A stretch of DNA of 64,000 nt, taken from the NCBI RefSeq assembly GCF_000003815.2, contig NC_049979.1, positions 29,332,714-29,396,713 of the forward strand, read 5' to 3'. Source of the DNA: Branchiostoma floridae (lineage: Eukaryota > Chordata > Leptocardii > Amphioxiformes > Branchiostomatidae). Shown here in pieces: positions 57,694 through 64,000 of this stretch. Within the stretch, counting starts at the first letter, position 1. Every line of letters starts with the position of its first letter. Made by a program: the position numbers and the translations under genes. The notes under the pieces are model-generated. The model searched no databases, was not told where the DNA came from, and worked only from the letters and a program-made list of their open reading frames with translations.

Positions 57694-60600
57694 TTACAGA
57701 TCTCCTATATCCTGCATCAGTTGTAGTCTGTCTGGCGGCAGCTGACAGTGAAGGTCGAATCCCAAAGGTGGAGCCTCCAGGTTGACTTGATGGAAGTAAA
57801 GGAGATGGTGCTTCAGGATCTGGAGGGAGGGTGTTAAACTGAGTTGTAAATAGCCATTATCAATTCAATGTCAGTAGTGTCTCAGTAGCCAAAAAGACTT
57901 GAAATTAAGTGCACCGTTTTCAATCAATCACTCACTAGGGTAGGCAGCAGTCGGCTAGTCTATTATATACTTATTTATTATTCAATTAACAAACATGACC
58001 AATATTCAATGTCAGTGGTGTTGCAGTAGCCAATGCACCCATCTGATGTTATTGAATCTTACAAATCATACTGCCAGATCTTAACAAAATTCCTGTAATT
58101 AAGTTTAATTTCGACTGTCAGTGATGAAATATGGTACGTACATTGTATATCGTGACTGGCAAAAATGTTTGCGAAGCAAAAGGTGCAGAATGATTGTAAA
58201 TTACACACAAACACAATGTTTTCATAATGTTTGTTTTAAATTAAAATTTCAGCTTCTCAAAAGGATGTTTTTTATGAGCTATGGTCCAAGCTTTCAAACC
58301 AGCTACATGTACATGTACTTAACTCACCTCATTTCTTGATGACATCACTTGTCTTAGAAGACTTCTTTTTGCAGTATCCTGTACATAACAGTATGGTTAA
58401 CGTGATACGTATATAGCAGAGGTGATCTACTCATACCTGTGCATAAGACAAAATAAAGTGCTAACTTGTGCTGTAAACAATGCAACTTTAACTTTAAGGT
58501 GTGGCTGAGACCAAAGTAAAAAGAATGCAATGATGCCAAATCTATGAATCAATTTCAATGATACAAAACAAAAGTGTTGTTTGACTAGGACATCAGGCAT
58601 TGTGTTGGTGTAACAGTTAGGGCCCAGGGATACTGGGTTCAAAACTTCTGACACGACATTGTGCCCTTGGGAATGGCACTTTACACAGATTTACTCACTT
58701 CACTCTGGTGAAAATGGAAAAGTATTTGGCAAGGGGCGTTTTTCAGGCAGACGTTAATTGGATGTCCCGTGTTTGAGGAGATCCACAGCAAACAAAACAA
58801 CCTACCAGACTTATCAAAAAGACCAGGGGTCCAGCTCCCGTCGTGAGCAGACCAATTCAATCTGTCTGGATATGCAGCTCATACGGCCCAGTACAAACCT
58901 GTTGTGCTATGCCATGAGGCAATTTACTGGGTACACAATACAAACAAACAAACATTTACCTGACCAGACTGATGACCAAAGACATAGCCCATGATGTGTT
59001 TGACCATGACGAGGTAGAAGAAGGGAGCCCACTGCTGCCTGACCGTTCCTGATAACAACACCCCCAGGTACATCTGTAGGAGCTCCTGGTCTGTCTCCTG
59101 GGGCTCCAGGTAGTTCTCTACTGGTACAACCAGCTGGGGAAACACATCAACAGGTGTCACTTAGGCCCAATTCACTCACTCACTCACTCACTATCCGGTT
59201 TAGCGTCCGTTGTTCCCTATCTTACAAGGGTTGGACGTTGCGGGATGTCCTACAGGTCTAATTTTTTTTTTTCTTATATTAAAAATAACAACAACAATGG
59301 TACATTTGTCAACCACTAAGACTAGTGTTTGTACAGTCGGGTACTATTGCACATGGAGGGATAACATATACTGGTGTGTCTGGACGAATTACATGTGTAA
59401 CTTAACATGCAGTACATGGGCAGTGGAACAGTCAGCAAAGACAAATACATGTAGTACATTTGTCAAAATACTGGGAAACCTTAAGAGGCTCTGTCTGTAA
59501 AAACCAAGCATAGGGTGGCCAAAGTCAAAAAATCAATTTTCCTTAAATTTTGTGTGGTGGTAAACACATCAACAGGTGTCAATTAGGCCCAATTCACAGA
59601 AGGAAAATATCTGGTCTTACGACAATGACGACCTTGGGCTGCCTCTACATGTAATATGAAGAAACACACAAAAAGGAAAGCCATGAGGTCAAGTGGCGCA
59701 GTCGGCAGTGTGTTCGATTCATACATCAGAGGTTCTGGGTTCGAATCCAGGCCATCGATCTTGTGCCCTTGTGTTGGCACTTTACACAACTTCACTCACT
59801 GACAGGTGAAAATGGTTAGGGCCATTCCACGGATAGGATGTTAAATGGAGGTCCCGTGTTTGAGGAGAGCCGCACCTCAAGCACGTTAAAGAACCCACCA
59901 CACTTCTTGACAAAAGAAGGTCAGGGTGAATGGATCAAATAAATCTGTTTGGGTATGCAGCTTGAACTCTCCAGTACAAACCTGGTGTGTTATGTGGTGG
60001 TTTACTGGGTATGCAATACAAAGAAACATAATAGGTTGTAAATGTATTTACCTCTTGGAACTGTAGAGGGAACGTCCTGAAAACGGCATCATGCTCACTC
60101 AACAGTAGCTTCTTGAAGCCCACCCCATACCTCTGCTGCAGCGGCAACAGCACAAAACTGGCAAACAGGGGGTCCCCGAAAGACGTGGCCTCGTACTGGG
60201 CTAATAGGCCCTTGTAGCTACAGAAGGGTGGCAAATCGACTTAGTGAGAAAGAAAAAGAGCTCTTAGTTTAAACATATTTGCAAAGATGGACATTATTTT
60301 CAAGTAAAGCAAGTCCCTGTTAGCTACAAATCATTGCTGCAACTTTGCAATTTTTTTTTCAATTTTCCTTTGTGATCCTACTCACGTGCAACACATGAAT
60401 TAAACATGTGGCCTCTACAAACAAAATGGCTTTGTAGTTGACATCCCCAGTTTTGGCTCCAAATTAGATACAAAATTACTTCATAGGAAACCGTAGTGTT
60501 GCCATTGAATTCAAAACCAATGAGATAAGATTCATAAATTTTGCACCTGTTGGCAATTAGTTCACATGCATCTAATTCACAAAAATTGCATTTTTTTTCC

Positions 60601-62657
60601 AATTAAAAAAAATGCACTGTTTCAGGCAACCAATGACAATTGTTGGCAACAAAGTGGCAGTTTGCAAATCTGTTCCTAACAGGTGTGGCCCAATGAGACA
60701 CTCACTTGACTGGATGGAGGGATACAGATCATTGGAGTTGCTAGTTACCAGGGAGATACCAGCTTTAGAGGTGTAATGTACATTCGTATATGATTCTGAA
60801 GAAGGGATTAACTGCGAATGCACTTACAGGTCATAGAAGGATGTGATCCCAGGGATGGGCATGTTGAAGTCCAGCCCTGCCAGCAGCCCAGGCTGGGTGT
60901 AGTGCCTCAGCAGGGCAGACAGGATGTGGTGCACTGAGCTGTCCAGGAACAACTCACTTCCTACAGTGGGACATTTATACACTTCAGAGTCTGACCATCA
61001 GATGCTGGTCATTCAATATACAGACTCCTAACAATGTTTTCCTAAAATAATACAAAAAAAGAGGAGCAACTGTTAATAAGTCAACTTTCTGACACAAACA
61101 TACACCTATACCCTCATATGAAAGCCTGTCATCTCAGCTATCCAAAATTTGCAAAAAACAACTGTTGCCAAGAATCTAATGGCGGAAACATCCGGGATGG
61201 CCAAACAATCTCGTGCTAAGATAAAACAGTCCCAACTGTATATCCCCTGATGACCACCTCAGTTGATTTTGTTAGTTTTCTGTTTACTTATTGTACAAGA
61301 TTTGTTGCTTATGTTTTGTATTTATTGCTCATGTATTGTAGGACTCCAGGAAGAATAGTGATACTACATTTAGTAATGGAGATCAAAATAAAACAAACAA
61401 ACCACAAAAACAAAGGCTTAGCTTTTAGGCCATAATCAGAAAGTAGACACTCTCCCCTGTCAAATCCACCTCAAAACTGCCAGGATTTCTACCCATTTGA
61501 CCCGGTACCATCAATTTGCATATGGTAGATGATCAATTTGCATATGGCGGATTGCCACCACATTCCCAAGTTATACCTAGCCAGGCAACCACTTTTACTT
61601 AGTCCCATGATTGGTTTGACTGTACCAGCATCAGTTTTTTTTAACATCCAGCAGAGATACAACCAGAACAGAGGTACCAAACTTCTACTAGTTACAAACA
61701 CACAGTCAAGTGGAAAACATAACCCTTCATATCCATAAGAAATGCACAGAGGTCCCAAAGCAACACACCTGTAAGGAACACACACATGAGCCTGGTCAGC
61801 TTGGCGGCCGCTGTCAGAGCTGTGAGGGTTTCTGGGCGCCACGTCTCCAGCATCAGGACCAGCCTCAGGCTATTGGTTACCGTGGCGACGACATCTGCTG
61901 GTACAGTCTCCACTGGGTATCCTCTAGACTCCCTGAAATCAAATTTTCAACAAGTACCATTATCATTCCAAGATAATGTAATGCTATGTTTCCAATTACA
62001 GTGTTAAAAAAGTACTTGGATTGTCTCTTCTTTTTCCTTTTTCATATTATTTTGACCAAAGTAATCAAATACAGTTATTGAATATTCAATGTAAAATAAA
62101 ATTCAACTGGACACTGGTATTTTCACCATCATGGTGTGATTGTAAATTAAGCAAATACAGGCTACTGAAACAAATATCAGACTTAAAGTAAATACCTTAA
62201 AAATCTGAATACCTCATTTGGACTTTGTAATTGCTTAAAGTTTGTAATTTTTGTTCAAACACACACACTCAACTCTCAAGTTTTGGAGCATTTGGCCTTA
62301 AACATGTCTTTTCTCATGGTTATGACATAAACAAAACACAACACAGTGTATTCCCCTTCACCTTCAGTCCCAGCCCTCCAGCGGGTTGGATCACTCCCCC
62401 GCCTTTAGCCATCCTATCCACGGTAGGGCTGGCACCCTGGGTGAAACAGAATACACCATGTTGTATACTGTGTGTGGTGAACTGTTCCTTGCATTGCTAG
62501 CCAAACACTGGTGTTGAAACATTGAACCTACAGACTGTTGGCCATGCTGTGCAGCTGTACCAGTGGCAGGAACACCCAGTCTGTGGGCAGGAGGGGGCCG
62601 GTACAAACCGGTAACAGGAGGGACTGGATCTGGTGTGGACGGCCCAGGGCACGGTTC
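57694..62657 (-). CDS. RPAP1: RPAP1, RNA polymerase II-associated protein 1 (C-terminal part; gene continues past the window)
   Basis: RPAP1 helps assemble and import RNA polymerase II (family knowledge). Seven exons in transcript order: 62532-62657, 61769-61932, 60828-60960, 60052-60217, 58960-59133, 58328-58378, 57694-57819 (stop TAA). Phases 2, 2, 1, 2, 0, 0, 0 at the starts agree with the preceding donors. They encode the last 312 residues; human RPAP1 is about 1390, so most of the protein lies beyond the right edge. Matching blocks: GPLLPTDWVFLPLVQLHSMA, SELFLDSSVHHILSALL, YEATSFGDPLFASFVLLPLQ, LLQMYLGVLLSGTVRQQWAP, TAKRSLLRQ, HHLLYF then GFDLHCQLPPDRLQL. No domain enzymology is expected; the region is helical-repeat-like. 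It is tail-to-tail with RRBP1. Confidence 0.88.
58605..58945 (+). repeat. tRNA-derived SINE, with 3' tail
   Basis: TGGTGTAACAGTTAGGGCCC and ATACTGGGTTCAAAACTTC (A/B box-like), TTGTGCCCTTGGGAATGGCA, GGATGTCCCGTGTTTGAGGA, and the 3' end AATTTACTGGGTACACAATA. It ends immediately before RPAP1's donor region at 58959. Confidence 0.65.
59140..59597. repeat. 36 bp direct repeats flanking a 385 bp insert
   Basis: AAACACATCAACAGGTGTCA plus TTAGGCCCAATTCAC occurs at 59140-59176 and again at 59562-59597 with one mismatch. Between them is a (TCAC)n run followed by CCGGTTTAGCGTCCGTTGTT and AT-rich sequence. The left copy is the polypyrimidine tract region of the RPAP1 exon at 58960-59133. Confidence 0.75.
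59690..60025 (+). repeat. tRNA-derived SINE, best-preserved copy
   Basis: GGTCAAGTGGCGCAGTCGGC (A box region) and TCTGGGTTCGAATCCAGGC (near-perfect B box), then TTGTGCCCTTGTGTTGGCAC, GGAGGTCCCGTGTTTGAGGA, and the tail GGTTTACTGGGTATGCAATA. It ends about 27 bases before the donor of RPAP1's exon at 60052-60217. Confidence 0.75.
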
Positions 62658-62689
62658 CTGTGGGAGAGGGAATGGTCAGAAATGGAGAA

Positions 62690-62813
62690 ACTTTGTGGTG
62701 GTTCTGCGTTTGCAGTTTTGGTGGTGACCGCTTCACCGCAAATTCAATATTACCGCAAACACTCCATTTTCTTCTTACCAGTAAAAATGAAATCCCCACA
62801 GCAATTTACGGTA
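62690..62813. mobile_element. GCGG-MITE remnant
   Basis: GTTTTGGTGGTGACCGCTTC, CACCGCAAATTCAATATTAC and the end GCAATTTACGGTA are decayed forms of the 35144-type element. It lies in the RPAP1 intron just upstream of exon 62532-62657. Confidence 0.6.
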
Positions 62814-63035
62814 ATTCATATACAGAATAGACAGGTGGACAGACCCAGATGGAAGAAAAAAGTCATGGCCTAATGTCTCACAAGGGATGAAGAGGATAAG
62901 GAAGCAAGATGAAACTTGTTGTATGTTTGCTAAAGCTTACTTTCTTTCATCTTCAAATATAAAATCAGTACAACTCGATGTTGATCCAATCATATGGATA
63001 ACATCCGGATGGATACTCATAAATTTTGAGGTATG
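62814..63035. other. RPAP1 intron sequence
   Basis: No gene or clear repeat seen. Confidence 0.5.
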
Positions 63036-63149
63036 TCCAGAAATGGGGTAAATGTACGAAGTTTGTGTGTACGAACTTGTACGAACTTGTACGAAGTTAA
63101 AGGTAGATATAGACCGTAATCGGTAAACTTCGGAAGTTTTAAGTGACGT

Positions 63150-63597
63150 CATCTAAGTTCGTACAGGTAGGCAGGGTTGATGTACGATGTACGGAGTTAA
63201 CAAATCTAAGTTCGTACAGGTAGGCAGGGTTGGTGTACGATGTACGATGTACGGAGTTAACAAATCTAAGTTCGTACAGGTAGGCAGGGTTGGTGTACGA
63301 TGTACAGAGTTAACAAATCTAAGTTCGTACAGGTAGGCAGGGTTGGTGTACGATGTACAGAGTTAACAAATCTAAGTTCGTACAGGTAGGCAGGGTTGGT
63401 GTACGATGTACGATGTACGGAGTTAACAAATCTAAGTTCGTACAGGTAGGCAGGGTTGGTGTACGATGTACGATGTACGGAGTTAACAAATCTAAGTTAG
63501 TACAGGTAGGCAGGGACTAGTGTACGATGTACGATGTACGGAGTTAACAAATCTAAGTTCGTACAGGTAGGCAGGGTTGGTGTACGATGTACATTAG
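63150..63597 (+). repeat. Tandem array of 52/60 bp units (8 copies)
   Basis: Unit: AAATCTAAGTTCGTACAGGT then AGGCAGGGTTGGTGTACGAT then GTAC(GATGTAC)GGAGTTAAC. Units differ mainly by having one or two GATGTAC blocks. One unit has GTTAGTAC and GGGACTAGTG variants. Confidence 0.9.
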
Positions 63598-63780
63598 GTC
63601 CGCCCCATGTACGAACTTAGCATAACCCACAAAATAGAAAACATTTTAACTTCGTACATCGTACATCGTACATTAGGTCCGCCCCATGTACGAACTTAGC
63701 ATAACCCACAAAATAGAAAACATTTTAACTTCGTACATCGTACTTCGTACATTAGGTCCGCCCCATGTACGAACTTAGCG
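63597..63780 (+). repeat. Second tandem repeat of about 78 bp, 2.5 copies
   Basis: AGGTCCGCCCCATGTACGAA then CTTAGCATAACCCACAAAAT then AGAAAACATTTTAACTTCGT and ACATCGTACATCGTACATT repeat head to tail. TACGAACTTAG here is the reverse complement of CTAAGTTCGTA in the first array. Confidence 0.85.
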
Positions 63781-64000
63781 TAGCTACGTCACAGATAATT
63801 GTCGACGTTTCCCGAACTTTGCCGACAGCGGTTGTCGGAAGTTGTCGGAAGCTAGAAATTGTCGGAAATTACGTGTGACGTAGGCTGATCCAAACTTCGT
63901 ACATTTCACCCATTTCTGGACATGTATGTAAATTTTTGTCCCTTTTCTAAAAATTAGTTTATGACCAAACAGTAAACCATACCATGCAGCCTTCAAATAC

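Larger units (their letters stand above)
63036..63920. mobile_element. Element with about 30 bp inverted ends and an internal tandem array
   Basis: TCCAGAAATGGGGTAAATGT (near 63036) is mirrored by ACATTTCACCCATTTCTGGA (to about 63920), and the similarity extends to ACGAAGTTTG. Inside are an 8-unit tandem array (63150-63597), two and a half copies of a second 78 bp unit (63597-63780), and GTTGTCGGAA repeats (63830-63870). No coding frame. Confidence 0.75.

Noticed and set aside
62370-62445. Minus-strand frame GASPTVDRMAKGGGVIQPAGG with acceptor and donor, first taken as an RPAP1 exon
   Set aside because: It would join in phase 0, but the next exon needs phase 2. The exon at 62532-62657 joins 61769-61932 directly and in phase, and the segment belongs to a dispersed repeat.
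63150-63780. CRISPR-like array of repeats and spacers
   Set aside because: Units are contiguous tandem repeats with no unique spacers, in an animal intron.

Overview
The window is animal nuclear DNA: four intron-rich protein genes in a sea of short inverted-repeat transposons, tRNA-derived SINEs and retroelement fragments. Exon sequences match deuterostome and vertebrate proteins along their length, introns are short to medium and AT-rich, and the repeat landscape (many MITEs, Penelope-like tails, CAGTCAAACCTG-ended elements) is what I would expect from a lancelet (Branchiostoma). That organism call is an inference; no search was run.

Layout. (1) 137-14354, plus strand: complete ERLEC1, the ER lectin with two MRH domains (13 coding exons, 492 residues), with its poly(A) signal at 15330. 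(2) 16122-21955, minus strand: complete PTGR2, prostaglandin reductase 2 (9 coding exons, 348 residues), tail-to-tail with ERLEC1; its first intron appears to use a GC donor. (3) 21956-23854: a divergent intergenic promoter region shared by PTGR2 and the next gene. (4) 23855-55859, plus strand: complete RRBP1/kinectin-family ER membrane coiled-coil protein (22 coding exons, 1099 residues), whose 10 kb first intron holds a LINE fragment and two unexplained open frames. (5) 57694-62657, minus strand: the last seven coding exons of RPAP1, tail-to-tail with RRBP1; the 5' part lies beyond the window. The right end (63036-63920) is a transposon-like element containing a tandem array.

Three of the four products are not linked by a pathway I can prove, but ERLEC1 (ER lumen, glycoprotein quality control) and RRBP1 (ribosome and microtubule binding on rough ER) are both ER proteins. 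PTGR2 is a cytosolic eicosanoid reductase and RPAP1 an RNA polymerase II assembly factor. The neighbourhood looks like ordinary housekeeping synteny, not a functional cluster.

The most interesting material is non-coding: a Penelope-like inverted pair with a 13 bp target duplication and hammerhead-like cores, a MITE family ending TACTGTAAATGC with at least four near-complete copies, an octamer-dense direct repeat in ERLEC1 intron 1, a long near-perfect hairpin just after RRBP1 exon 2, and MITEs lying very close to exon boundaries. All exon boundaries were placed by eye from GT/GC-AG signals, reading-frame phase and remembered family similarity; they are good to about 1-2 bases but not transcript-verified.
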